The position numbers and the translations under genes were made by a program. Source: Diphasiastrum complanatum (lineage: Eukaryota; Streptophyta; Lycopodiopsida; Lycopodiales; Lycopodiaceae). From it: DNA of 64,000 bases. The DNA lies in the NCBI GenBank assembly GCA_029204225.1, contig CM055114.1, forward strand, positions 15,187,624 through 15,251,623. Direction: 5' to 3'. A model generated the notes under the pieces. It ran no database searches, was not told the origin of the DNA, and saw only the letters and a program-made list of their open reading frames with translations. Shown here piece after piece: positions 11,799-22,739 of the stretch; the first letter of the stretch is position 1; the number at the start of each line of letters is the position of its first letter.

Positions 11799-12045
11799 TG
11801 CATTTTTCACAATCATCCCCTACTGATACCATACGACTTTCTTCTCCCTTCTTAGCCAGATCTATATCTTTCGTATGGGAAGGACCTTCATAAAAATTGG
11901 CTCCTTGGGAGGTTTCTTCTAAGGGTTCTCTCTTTGCTCTGGGCATAACCACTACTACTTCATCCATCTCATAATCCTTGAAGTATTGCGAGACGTCATG
12001 CACAGGCTTGGGCTCTTATATGGCGTCTTCACGGATCTTATCTTG
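11799..12045 (-). pseudogene. Gypsy pol pre-RT fragment
   Basis: The minus-strand frame encodes '…HDVSQYFKDYEMDEVVVVMP…' ending near '…SVGDDCEK', the acidic linker found between protease and RT in plant gypsy elements. It runs up to the family R insertion, and the RT resumes at 10986. At about 12045 it abuts a copia gag in the same orientation, marking a junction between two elements. A stop (TAA-type, 'AI*EPKP') lies near the junction. Confidence 0.6.
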
Positions 12046-12850
12046 TAACTCCTGGTTGGTCTGTGGAGCTTTTGCAGCTGCATTTGCCACTTGATTCGAC
12101 TGCCCTTTACTGTTGTTCTTCGCTTGAAGTATTCGCCAGTCTTGTATTTTGTGGTTGTTTCGTTTGCAGTATCTGCTAAACAGCTTCTTCTTTGTCTGTG
12201 GATTCGACTGTTCCTTGTGCTGAGCTAGTTTCGGACCTTTCTTCTTGTACTACTTTGTCGTGCCCTTGTTGGTGTACAAGGCATGAGAATCAGCTGAGGA
12301 AATTGAGGCTTCGTTCCTTCCCATGTCTTCCTGCAACAACATAGTGATGACTCTCGAAAGAGTCAACTCTGAATGAGTCGTGATGATCATCACCAAGCTG
12401 TCGTAAGAACTTGTCAAACTTGTAAGCAGTTGCATCACTACGTCTTGATCGTCTATGACAGATCCGACAGCGGCCATTTGCCTTAGTAGATTCTTGAATT
12501 GATTAATGTGATTCTGCAGAGAATCACCATTCGTCATCTTGAGGGAGTAGAATTTTTTCCTGAGATGTAGTTTAGAAGCTATATCTTGCACTTCGTATAG
12601 CGTGCTCAAGATGTCCCAGACTTCTTTCGATGTCTAAGCCTCGGATACATGGCCGATCTTTGTATGTGTGATGTTGAGGATGATCAGTGCAAAAGCTTTT
12701 TCGTCCTTCAGCTTCCATTTGGCGATTGCCGCATCGTCCACTTCGGGTTTCCCTTCTGTACCTATAACAACGTCGTACAATTCTTTTGCCATTAGTATAG
12801 TCTTCATCTTAAATTTTCACAGGTGGTAGTTGGCTCCATCAAGCTTGTCC
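12046..12850 (-). pseudogene. gag: Copia family A Gag, truncated second copy (A1)
   Basis: This is about 90% similar to the gag at 17215-17830. The main frame (12609-12250) covers '…LHLRKKFYSLKMTNGDSLQ…' and '…SELTLSRVITMLLQED…', the UBN2-like copia Gag. The zinc knuckle downstream has lost Cys codons (…SRYCKRNNHKIQDW…). Stops interrupt both ends. The upstream leader runs to a primer-binding site at 13028-13039. Everything after Gag is missing, replaced by gypsy sequence at 12045. Because its 5' LTR is the 3' LTR of the neighbouring complete element, it looks like one half of a former tandem array produced by LTR-LTR recombination. Confidence 0.85.
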
Positions 12851-13027
12851 ATGAGAGGACTGGCTTTCCCTTGGGAATCCATGTGGAAGAATTAGTCTAA
12901 GTGATAGGAGAAACTATCAGTGACTTAAGTATGAAAATCTGATATTGAAAAATATAGAACAAGAAAACAATTGCTCTATAGGCTAGTAGAGTCTTGTACT
13001 ATGAGAGCTAATCGAGCTATAAAGATT

Positions 13028-13039
13028 GCTCTGATACCA
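13028..13039 (-). promoter_or_regulatory. Primer-binding site of copia A1
   Basis: The minus strand reads TGGTATCAGAGC, the sequence that pairs with the 3' end of initiator-Met tRNA, directly next to the LTR end (…CAACA). Confidence 0.95.
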
Positions 13040-14138
13040 TGTTGGGAGAGAGGGAGGAAGAATAAATGATGAACACGAACGAGAAACGAACTCGAACAAG
13101 AAACGAACGAGAAGCGAACTCGAACAAAAAATGTTCGTGCGCAGCGGAATGAATTATTTGACTCTCTCCGTAAGCATGACTATGCCTATCAGAATGAACA
13201 GAACTTTAGTGATAGAAATCACAATCATTCTAGATTACGTAGCCAAACATTTAAATGGATGAAGTGCTAGATGAATAATTTATCGTGAATTGCAAGACAA
13301 ATTATCTGTCGCGAATGATTCGCGAAGAGCTAGACTGTGCTCGACTGATAATTAGTCGTAAATTATTCACGAAAGACAAGACTAAAAGTTAATCGTCTAT
13401 TACCAGAAAGAGCAACAAGATAGATCAAACAGAATGAAGAATAAGCATAGCAATATTAACACAGATCTGAATGCAGAACAAATGAACTATATCAGATTAA
13501 GTATATCAAGTATACAAGTCAATTATGAGGTAGAGCACAAGACTGTATCGGATAAAACCGCATGCCCTACAAAACTTATTTCTGTTTGTAATGAGGAATG
13601 AAACCTCCTTAACTTATTATAGACTTATCTTGCCTCATCAGAATTTATTCATCATCATCATCATCATCGAATACTCAGATGGTATCCAGTATATAGACAT
13701 AATATTATACTTGTGCAGATGCGAAAGTACAGAGTGGATGTGTTATCTGTAGGAGATTGTGGGTGGCTACAATCGTTGTCCAATCTATTAGCACAACTGC
13801 ATGGAGTGCGGGTGAAAAGGGTGCGACGTCAGTCAGTACTGAAGTGAACGTTGGTGATGACGCGAAAGTGCGTCACTCTTACGAATGGCCTTAGGATAAG
13901 ATTTACAGGTTGCCTTATCTGTTAGGGCACCTTTGGCATTCAATAAGGTAGTGTCCTATTTTTGCCTATCACCATGACCTGCGTAAGAACACAGTGTCGC
14001 GATTCATTCACCTTTTCTTCGTCTATGCAAATTTGTGTGTAAAAGTGCAGACTACGTGACAACGTTAAAAAAATATGCATCATGAATGGAGACAAATTAA
14101 AATTGAGATTTAGGAGAGTAGGAGGAGTAAATCCAACA
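13040..14138 (-). repeat. Copia family A LTR (3' LTR of A2, shared with A1)
   Basis: A 1,099-bp LTR bounded by TGTTGG...CCAACA, nearly identical to 18059-19153. It contains a run of 'cgaac(g/a)agaa' near one end and a short (ATC)n near 13650. A1's primer site touches its right-hand boundary on the minus strand. A2's polypurine tract (aagagaggg on the minus strand) touches the other. Confidence 0.95.
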
Positions 14139-14145
14139 CCCTCTC

Positions 14146-15540
14146 TTAATTTGGATCCGTGAATGCCTTGATCTTTAGACTTAGCAATGCACAAAATCTT
14201 TTGTGTGCATTAACACTGAGTGCTTTTGTAAAAATGTCTGCAACCATGTCCTGCGTTCTGAAGTACGTTAAGCTCACCTCTCTGTCGAGAACCTTGCCCC
14301 TGATGTAGTGATATGTTATCTCAATGTGCTTACTCTTAGAATGAAATCTAGGGTTGGGCAATAGCACTTTGGTTATCACAAAACAAAATTGTAGGCTTTT
14401 CCTGATACAGATTGATGTCTGACAGCAAATTACTCAACCAAAACGCTTTCTTAATAGATTGAGAAACAACAATATATTCTGCTTCAGTAGAAGAAAGTGC
14501 GATAGAGGTTTGCTTACGACTGTTCCACGAAATAGGACTGCCATTGAAGAAGAATGTAAATCCAGATGTGGACTTACAATGGTCTGCATCTCCTCTCCAA
14601 CTTGCATCAGAATATCCACTGAGCTGATGAAGATTGTCGTTGCTAACATTTCCATAGCAGATGCACTGATCCATGGTAGCTCGAATATATCTCATGACTC
14701 AAATAAGAGCCTTCCAATGGGTAATTCCAGGATTAGCCATGTATTGGTTGAGTGAGCTAACAACAAAAGAGATATCTGGCCTTGTATAGACCATTGCATA
14801 CATGAGAGATCCAAGTATCGATCGATACAGATATTCTCTCATCTGCTCCTCTTCTTGTTTTGTTTGAGGACATTGGTCCTTTGAAAAATTCAGACCTCGA
14901 TCCATTGGTGAGTGAGCCAATTTACAATTCATCAAATTGTATATGCTAAGAACATTATGAAGATACTTTTGTTGAGTGATATAAATTAGTCGATTTACTC
15001 TGTCTCTGTGGATTTGAATTCCAAGACAGAAGTGAGCTTCGCCCAGATCAGTCATGTCGAATTATGAGAACAGCATCTGTTTTGAATCCTTGACCATATT
15101 GGCATTGTTGCTAAAGAGCAACGTATCATCAACATACAAGGTGATGATAATGAAGGACTGTTGCACTGACTTTGAATAAATGTTGCAATCAGCAGTGCCT
15201 GGTTTAAATCCTTTTTCAATGAGAAATGTGTTGATCCTTTGCATTCGGATCGACGAATGTTTGACAAATGGACTAAAAGTCTCATTGTAGTCGACATTCG
15301 GGATTTGGGTGAATCCTCGTGCTACCAGTCTAGCCTTCTTTCGATCAATCGCTCCGTTGGTGTTATATTTCATCTTAAAGATCCATTTGCAATCAATAAT
15401 ATTGTAGCCAATAGGAGCTTCGACTAGTGACCATGTCTGATTCTTGATCAGAGAGGAATACTCTCAGTCCATATCTTCTCTCCAGACATCAGAGTCTGGT
15501 TGGCTAAGTGCCTCTTCGACTATCGTCGGTTCCTACATTA
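14146..15540 (-). pseudogene. pol: Copia A2 reverse transcriptase - RNase H, deleted and frameshifted
   Basis: Copia RT is read in joined frames: 'RKKARLVARGFTQIPNVDY', the catalytic box 'ITLYVDDTLLFSN' (about 15130), '…DLGEAHFCLGIQIHRD', then RNase H 'SGYSDASWRGD', 'SSTEAEY' and 'ADIFTKALS'. Compared with family B (50921-51823), the sequence jumps from '…VKHSSIR' straight to '…INTFL', losing about 70 residues including the 'HQMDV' Asp. The enzyme is therefore dead despite an intact YVDD. Further stops at about 15058 and 14697 and a small deletion at 14355 (…QSAIAQP…) break the frame. Confidence 0.93.
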
Positions 15541-16660
15541 AAAGACAGGCAGAGTTAGGAGTATACCTTGTGGGCTGTGTGCGCACTCGGCTTGATCTTC
15601 TGGGAGGATTCGACTGATGAACCGCTCCTGGGATATGTTGATGGGTAGCAGCAACATCTTCGTCTGATTCGTTGTCTCGAAGTGGGTCGACGATAGACGT
15701 TCTTGAGCCAGAAGCTCGGATTGTCATGTCAATGGCAGGTGATGAAGGTTCTTCTTGAGTGATATCCTTGTCTTTGAGGTCAACGAACTGATCCTCGATA
15801 AAGACTGTATCCCGGCTATACAAGATTTGCTAGGTATCAGGATCGTATAGCTTGTAGGTGTTATCAGACGAAATATATCCGATCAGGATGGTCTTTAGAC
15901 CTTGGAAGTCCAATTTTTTCCTTGTGTCCTTTGGGATCTGCACGTAGGATTGTCCACACCTCGTGGGGTGTCTTGTCTGAGAGGGCTTTGGTCGAACATC
16001 TGTTCTGGATGTAAGCTGTAGTGGAGATAGCTTCAGCCCAGAACCTCTTGGGCAACGATGCATGTGCTAGCATACACTTAGCAGATTTGACCAGATTTTG
16101 GTTCTTCCTCTCAGCTAAGCCATTAGACTGAGGATTGTAAGGAGTGATGAATTGTTGTTCAATGCCTTGGCTTTGGCAGTACTCCTTGAACTCGACAGAG
16201 ATATATTCTCCACCGCTATGTGACCTTAGAGCCTCGATCGTCCTTCTAGTCTCCTGTTTTGCACGCTCCTTGAAGATTCTGAAGCAATGGAGGGCTTCTG
16301 ATTTCCTCTTTATGAAGTACACCATCGTTCTTCTTGAAAATTCGTCAATAGAGGTTATAAAATACTTGACTTCCTTCAGCAAAGGATTTTTCATCGGGCC
16401 ACAAATATCTGAATGTACAACATTTAGCAATCTTCTAGCAACATGCTGACGGCTTGACTTAAATGGCTTCCTAGTCTGTTTCTCAACTAGACAGTCTTGA
16501 CAGACAGGTAGCTAGACTGTTTCGCGAGGATAGTCGAGATCAAGAATAATAGATTGTCTAGACATTTGTTGTACAATAGCATAATTAAATGACCAAGTCT
16601 ATAATGCCAAAGTAAACCTTTATTTTATTGAATTGAAGTACTGAGAGCTTGACTAGAGGC
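15540..16660 (-). pseudogene. Copia A2 integrase, broken
   Basis: The main frame 16430-15864 gives '…LNVVHSDICGPM…' (first catalytic Asp kept), '…IDEFSRRTMVYFI…', then 'RSHSGGEYIS' where copia has R-S-D-N-G-G-E-Y. The second catalytic Asp is replaced by His. Next come 'PQSNGLAERK' and '…FWAEAISTTAYIQNR…'. A frameshift near 15880 leads to the C-terminal part '…GYISSDNTYKLYDPD' and the linker '…PPRRSSRVRTQPTRY…' (15823-15533). The GAG-pre-integrase region (16660-16450) has stops. Confidence 0.9.
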
Positions 16661-17830
16661 AGAAAAGCAATGACTTAATTTATACAATGTCCATGCCTCT
16701 TTTTGAGTGCTAGAATCTTGCTTGTCCTATCAACTACTTTACATTGATCACATTTGAATTCTACTCTGTGTCCTAGATCTGTGATTCTGCTTACAGAGAG
16801 CAGATTCATGGATAACTTAGGTACATACAGAACTTTGGAGAGTAGCTTAGATTGATCATTTGCAAAGTATAATCTTACATTTTTTTCACCTTTAATAGCT
16901 TGTGTGCTATTGTCGCCAAGGTGAACGAATTTCTGGATACTGTAAGGTGTTAAGGACTTGAAATAGCCAATCAGGCTAGTCATGTGTTGAGTGGCTCCGG
17001 AATCCAGGAACCAAGAACTGTCGCCAGATGCTCCTTGATGGTTGGTCATGAAGGCATCATGATACACTTCTTGAATGGGCTGTGGAGCTTCTGCAGCTAC
17101 ATTTGCCACTTGATTCGACTGCCCTTTGCTATTGTTCTTTGCTTGAAGTATTTGGCAGTCTTGTATTTCGTGGTTGTCTTGTTTGCAGTATCTACAAAAC
17201 AGCTTCTTCTTTGTCTAAGGATTCGATTGTTCCTCATGCTGAGCTAGTTTCTGGTCTGGCTTTGATAGCTTTGGGCCTTTCTTCTTCTTCTGCTTTGTCG
17301 TGCCCTTGTTGGTGTAAACTGAGGAACTTGAGGCTTCGTTCCTTCGTGCGTCTTCCTGCAACAACATAGTGATGACTCTCGATAGAGTCAACTCTGAATG
17401 AGTCGTGATGATCATCACCCAGCTGTCGTAAGAACTTGCCAAGCTTGTAAGCACTTGCATCATTGTGTCTTGATCGTCTATGATAGATCCGATAGTGGCC
17501 ATTTGCCTTAGTAGGTTCTTGAATTGATTAATATGATTCTGCAGAGAATCACCATTCGTCATCTTGAGGGAGTAGAATTTCTTCCTGAGATGTAGCTTAG
17601 AGGCTATATCGCGCACTTTGTATAGCGTGCTCAAGATGTCCCAGACTTCTTTCGATGTCTGAGCCTCGGATACATGGCTGATCTGTGTATCCATGATGTT
17701 GAGGATGATCAGCGCGAAAGCTTTTCCATCCTTCAGCTTCCATCTGGCGATTGTCGTGTCATCCGCTTCGGGTTTTCCTTCTGCACTTGTAACGACGTTG
17801 TCTTTTGCCATTAGTATAGTCTTCATCTTA
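16661..17830 (-). pseudogene. gag: Copia A2 Gag - protease
   Basis: Gag frame 17826-17215 includes '…VWDILSTLYKVRDIASK…' and '…TLSRVITMLLQEDARR…'. A single stop follows near 17217. The zinc knuckle is C-R-Y-C-K-Q-D-N-H-E-I-Q-D-C at about 17190. The next frame (17109-16675) holds the protease active site 'FLDSGATQHM' and the downstream '…HLGDNSTQAI…' and '…YVPKLSMNLLSVSRITDLG…'. Apart from the stop this is the best preserved coding part of the element. The Gag initiation region is not a clean ATG. The reading frame can be followed upstream only to the K-M-K-T codons at about 17830. Confidence 0.92.
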
Positions 17831-18046
17831 AATTTTCACAGATGGTAATTGGCTCCATCAAGCTTGTCCATGAGAGGACTGGCTTTCCCTTGGGAATCCA
17901 TGTGGAAGAATTAGTCTAAGTGATAGGAGAAACTATCAATGACTTAAGTATGAAAATCTAATACTGAAAAATACAGAACAAGAAAACAATTACTCCATCA
18001 GCTAGTAGAGTCTTATACTATGGGAGCTAATCGAGCTATAAAGATT

Positions 18047-18058
18047 GCTCTGATACCA
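18047..18058 (-). promoter_or_regulatory. Primer-binding site of copia A2
   Basis: TGGTATCAGAGC on the minus strand, zero bases from the LTR end, complementary to the initiator-Met tRNA 3' end. Confidence 0.95.
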
Positions 18059-19153
18059 TGTTGGGAGAGAGGGAGGAAGAATAAATGATGAACACGAACG
18101 AGAAATGAACTCGAACAAGAAATGAACGAGAAGCAAACTCGAACAAAAAATGTTCGTGCGCAGTGGAATGAATTATTTGACACTCTCCGTAAGCATGACT
18201 ATGCCTATCAGAATGAACAGAACTTTACTGATAGAAATCACAGTCATTCTAGATTACGTAGCCAAACATTTAAATGGATGAAGTGCTAGATGAATAATTT
18301 GTCGTGAATTGCAAGGCAAATTATCTGTCACGAATGATTCGCGAAGAGCTATAATGTGCTCGATTGATAATTAGTCGCGAATTATTTGTGAAAGACAAGA
18401 CTAAAAGTTAATCGTCTATTACCAGAAAGAGCAACAAGATAGATCAGATAGAATGAAGAATAAGCATAACAATATTAACACATATCTGAATGCAGAACAA
18501 ATGAGTTGTATCAGATTAAGTATATCAAGTATAGAAGTCAATTATGCGGTAGAGCACGAGATTGTAGCGGACAAAATCGCGTGCCCTACAAAACTTATTT
18601 TCGTCTGTAATGAGGAATGAAACCTCTTTAACTTGTTCTAGACTTATCTTGTTTCATCATAATTCCTCATCATCATCATCATTATCATCGAATACTCAGA
18701 TGGTATCCAATATATATACATAATATGACAAGTGTGCAGATGCGAAAGTACAGAGTGGATGTGTTGTCTGTAGGAGATTGTGGGTGGCTGCAATCGTTGT
18801 CTAATTTGTTAGCACAACTGCATGGGGTGAGGGTGAAAAGGGTGCAACGTCAGCCAGTACTGAAGTTGGCAATGACGCAAAAGTGCGTCACTCTTACGAA
18901 TGGCCTTAGGATAAGATTTACAAGGTGCCTTATCTGTTAGGGCACCTTTGACATTCAGTAAGGTAGTGTCCTCTTTTTGCCTGTCACCATGACCTGTGTA
19001 AGAACACAGTGTCACGATTCATTCGCCTTTTCTTTGTTTGTGCAAATTTGCATGTAAAAGTGCAGACTGCGTGACAATGTTAGAAAAATATGCAGCACGA
19101 ATAGAGGCAGATTAAAATTGGGATTTAGGAGAGTAGGAGGAGTAAATCCAACA
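18059..19153 (-). repeat. Copia family A 5' LTR of A2
   Basis: A 1,095-bp partner of 13040-14138 with the same TGTTGG...CCAACA ends. Confidence 0.95.
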
Positions 19154-20132
19154 CTGAAGAAACAGAGTGTTCTGATTACAAAGCCTTTCTAGCTTTCAGC
19201 CCTTCACTGACAAAGATGTTCGCAAACTCGAACATCTGGAAACACGAAACACGAAGAGTTTCACGAACATGAAAGTCAACGGAAACGAAGATGAGCGGTT
19301 CGCGACACGAAGGATCCACAAACGAGATTCCTTTGTGGTCCAGCAAGAGAGAAAGGTAGACGAGGTAAACGAAACCAATGGTAAAAACGAAACCCATTTT
19401 GTTCTCGCGCTCCAAGGAGTACCACCAGAGATCACGCAAGTACCCATAAGTACAGAGATCTGACCTGATGGCATGACACCAGCAGATACTTTCTAGGTCG
19501 TGGCTAATCTGCCACTCTTGCAATTGTCTGATTAGTTGTAGATGTATAATCACTCTAATCTTAGGTTTACATAGAGAGACCGTACTTACTGGATAATACT
19601 TGACATATATCAAAATAGGATACACAGAGTGTAACTAAGAGAGAAGAGACACTGAAGAAGTTTGATGCTAGTAAGCAATCAAGACGAACATAGACAGAAT
19701 CTCTGCCTACGTGCGAGAAGATAATTCTATCTAGGACCAGAAGATCCAATTGTCCGCTAGTGAAGTGAGACTACTACTCGTGAGAGAACCGTGCTTCTAT
19801 CAAGCCAACGCACTCCGTGGATTTGCATGCAGTGCCCTGAAGAAATCAGAGAAAATCAATATAGATGATTTTCTAGTTGTGTGAGATCTTGGATGTTGAA
19901 TGCTTATGTTGTTTATTTCATATGTCTAAGTTTTCTTGTTTCCTTTGAATTTTGCACCTTGGTTGAAATTAAGTCGAATGCTATATTAATTTTATGAATG
20001 TAGATCAAGTAATTGACTACTCTCTGGAGGATTGTAGGAGTGTTTCAGTTGGCAGTGCCCAGCGAATGCATCTGAACTCCATCCGAATCTTGAAAGAGAG
20101 TCGTGACTATTTCATGAATTTTCTCCTCACAA
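19154..20132 (+). other. Probable LTR/leader of the next copia element; no gene
   Basis: Non-coding. It lies directly upstream of tandem primer-site units and a plus-strand Gag, so part is probably that element's LTR. No paired copy is in the window and no ends could be set. The open frames on both strands are unsupported. Confidence 0.35.
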
Positions 20133-20225
20133 TTCTCATCAGTCATACCAGAGCATCTCACGATTCTCATCAGTGCTATCAGAGCTCTCGCAATTTCTCA
20201 TCAGTGGTATCAGAGCCACCCTGCC
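20133..20225 (+). repeat. Three tandem 31-bp units carrying primer-site variants
   Basis: Units begin 'ttctcatcagt' at 20133, 20164 and 20195. Each continues with a variant of the tRNA-iMet primer site: 'cataccagagc', 'gctatcagagc' and 'ggtatcagagc'. Only the third (20205-20216, TGGTATCAGAGC) is a perfect match. Confidence 0.9.
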
Positions 20226-20315
20226 ATATTCTGACATAGCCAAGAAGCTAGCAGATCCAAGAGGCCAAGCATTCAGACAATCAACCATCAACAAGAAAAC
20301 AGACTTCAAGAAGCA

Positions 20316-21110
20316 ATGGCTTCAATCAGCAGCATGCAGAACAAGATCTACACTATACTTAATTCTTCAGGATCTAACTTTCTAGTCTGGAAAGTTAAGA
20401 CATCTTTGATACTCAAGGGAAAAAGACTCTTCCCCTGGGTGAATGGCAAAGAAAAAATGCCTACGACAACAGGCAAGGAGCTACGCGAATGGAGGGAGAA
20501 AAATGACAAGGCGGTAGCCTTGCTATCATCTTCCATTGAAGATAGCCTTACACTTGACCTGGCTACACTCTCCAAAGCTATGGAGATGTGGGATGCACTA
20601 CTCACAAGATTTCAGACGAAATCAAGAAGTCAGATTATGATGCTGGAAGATCAGCTGACGAATCTGCAGTGGGATGCAAAAGACCTCACCTCTTTCGTGA
20701 GAAAGATGAAGGATCTGTTTCTATCACTACACAACTCAGGAGTAGAGAATGCAGTATTAGCTGAGAAGCAGCTCACATATCTGTTGAAAGCCTTATCTGG
20801 ATCTTTCCAGATGACACAAAACCTGCTCGCAAAAGATCCTACCATGAACCTCGCAAAGGCGACTGTCGAGATTCCAGAGGAAGTCTAGGCCAGAGAGCAT
20901 CTTGATCACAAAAATGGTTCTGACCAGGCACTCTACGACAACAGAGAAAAATCAAAGAAACTGTTCAAGCCTAAGAGGGAGTCGAATCAGAGGCAAGATC
21001 GTGACCAGCAAGCAGAGAGGACTAGCAAAAGCAACTGGAAGACCAAAGGGAGGTCAAAACAACAAGATGCAGAAAAGAAGACCTGCACAAGATGCAGAAG
21101 AGATGGTGTG
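20316..21110 (+). pseudogene. gag: Copia Gag (UBN2-type), N-terminal two thirds open
   Basis: An open frame of 190 codons starts at an ATG about 100 bp after the primer site. It contains '…LNSSGSNFLVWKVKTSLIL…', '…EMWDALLTRF…' and '…LTYLLKALSGSF…', a typical plant copia Gag core of the UBN2 type. A TAG at 20886 ends it. Downstream frames remain Lys/Arg/Gln-rich as expected of the nucleocapsid linker but are shifted, and no full CCHC knuckle is seen (only 'TCTRCRRDGVK', about 21080). Pol is absent. It is a different family from A and B. Confidence 0.85.
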
Positions 21111-21898
21111 AAGATTGTTAAAATATTATCTTCCTATCTTGAGTTTGGGGTCATGTCCATGATAATTTTCACTAGTTTTCATGTTGTACATATAAGAAGT
21201 GTGTAGTTCTAGTGTAGCTCGGATATGAGTTAGATAGGTTCAATTATGATGACATGCAGATGTTTAGATATCATTCAAAGTCTTACTGTATGCATGCAAG
21301 CCGCATGCAATCAGTGCATGCAACATGCAAAGTAGTTTTTGTGATCTACATATGTCTAGGCAATTTAATGAGTTGACATGCAGTACATACACCATACATG
21401 CATGCGGTTACACATGTGGATCTCTGGTAGGTGAATTAGTTCAGTTAAGTGGACTTTCCATGCAACTCCACTGTAGGAATTGGAGTCTCTCTCATGTAGG
21501 GAAAGCTGGGCATGTTTTGCCATATTGTGAATATTGAGATTTTGGTGTTTTGGACTCATTCTCTCTCTACCCGAGTTTTCTATATATGATTTTCTCTCTC
21601 TACTCGAGAGCAGTCTCTTTTTCCCATACTGAACACTTAGAATTATTTCTGACATTCATTTCTCATAGTGAAGAGTTAGATTTTTTCATCAGATGTATGC
21701 CATTGTGCTCTTGCCTTACATTTTTCAAGCATACTGTTCTTTGATCAATCTTGTGCAATCACAACACCTCAGTAAGATCCTATAGGGTGGGTGGTGAAGT
21801 TCACACGTGCTAAAAAATTCACATGGTATCAGATCATCAGTGTTTTTGTTTGCAGGAACTTTGCTTCCTCAAAACTAGTTGGTTCTTCAAGCATAGTA
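21111..21898. other. Intergenic, with CATGCA-rich patch
   Basis: No coding signal. Between about 21250 and 21410, CATGCA/TGCATG-type hexamers occur many times (for example 'gcatgcaagccgcatgcaat'). This resembles plant RY elements but could be simple-sequence drift. Confidence 0.5.
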
Positions 21899-21899
21899 G

Positions 21900-22640
21900 T
21901 CAAGAAAGTATAAGAGTTGAGTAGTTGAGAATCTTCCCTTTGCTCCCCTTTGTCACTATAAGTGAGCCTTGATGCTCAATCCTTGTCCTTGTTGATCTTC
22001 TTGGCACCCTTGGACTTGGAGTAGGTTCCACTTGGTCTTCATCTTCATGAAGCTCCTCCTCAGCCATAGCATGATCTTTGACAAGTTGAGTGTTGCTAGA
22101 AGTCACCTTTCCTTTGGCTTGGAGAGATTCATCAAAAAGTACATCTCTACTAGCAACAACATTTTTTGTGATAGAATCATATATCCTATAGGCTTTCTTA
22201 CTTTCACTATAACCAACAAAGATGCCTTTGAAAGAAGTGACATCTTCCTTTTTCCTTGTTTCTAAAGGAATATGTACATAACAAGTACATCCAAAAACTT
22301 TCAAATCACTAAGATTTGGCTTTTTGCCAAACAATACTTCATAAGGTGTAAGTCCTTTAATGGCACTATTAGTCATTCTATTACAAAGAAAGTTTGCACA
22401 TAAAATAGCTTCTCCTGAAAATGAAATAGAAAGAGATGCATCTAATCTCATAGCTTTAGCACACTCACATAGTGTCCTAGTCTTTCTCTCAGCAACTCCA
22501 TTTTGTTGTGGAGTATATGTACAAGTAAACTCTCTCTTTATGCCATTAGTTTCACAAAACTCTTTCATCCTATTGGAGATGTACTCCCCTCCATTATCAC
22601 TTTTTAATACTTTCAAGCTAGTATTAAGTTGCTTGGAAAT
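21900..22640 (-). pseudogene. Copia integrase fragment
   Basis: A 238-codon open frame with the integrase core 'KSDNGGEYIS' (catalytic Asp intact), 'TPQQNGVAERK' (catalytic Glu) and '…LFGKKPNLSDLKVFGC…'. The C-terminal linker is '…PTPSPRVPRRSTRTR…'. The N-terminal half with the first catalytic Asp is missing and no RT follows. Motif wording differs from families A and B, so it is a third copia family. It is well preserved for a fragment, with no internal stop. Confidence 0.92.
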
Positions 22641-22739
22641 TTAGATTCTAGTCTCAACCTTGCAAAATCACTCCTTAATCTATGATTTTTAGCAATTTCT
22701 CTCTTCAACCTCAACATACACTCAGAAAATCAGAGAAGA

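Larger units (their letters stand above)
13040..19153 (-). mobile_element. Complete Ty1/copia element, family A (A2), mutated
   Basis: The element is 6.1 kb. In element orientation the order is: 5' LTR (19153-18059), primer site (18058-18047), Gag, protease, integrase, RT, RNase H, polypurine tract, 3' LTR (14138-13040). The domain order PR-IN-RT-RH defines copia. The two LTRs differ at a few percent of sites by eye, so insertion is fairly recent relative to the decay of most other elements here. Coding parts carry frameshifts and a deletion, so it is not autonomous. The right flank is 'ctgaa'. The left flank is another family A copy, so a target duplication cannot be checked. Confidence 0.92.

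Noticed and set aside
19176-19625. 149-codon minus-strand ORF
   Set aside because: Overlapped by comparable frames on both strands, no motif, and lies in probable LTR/leader sequence.
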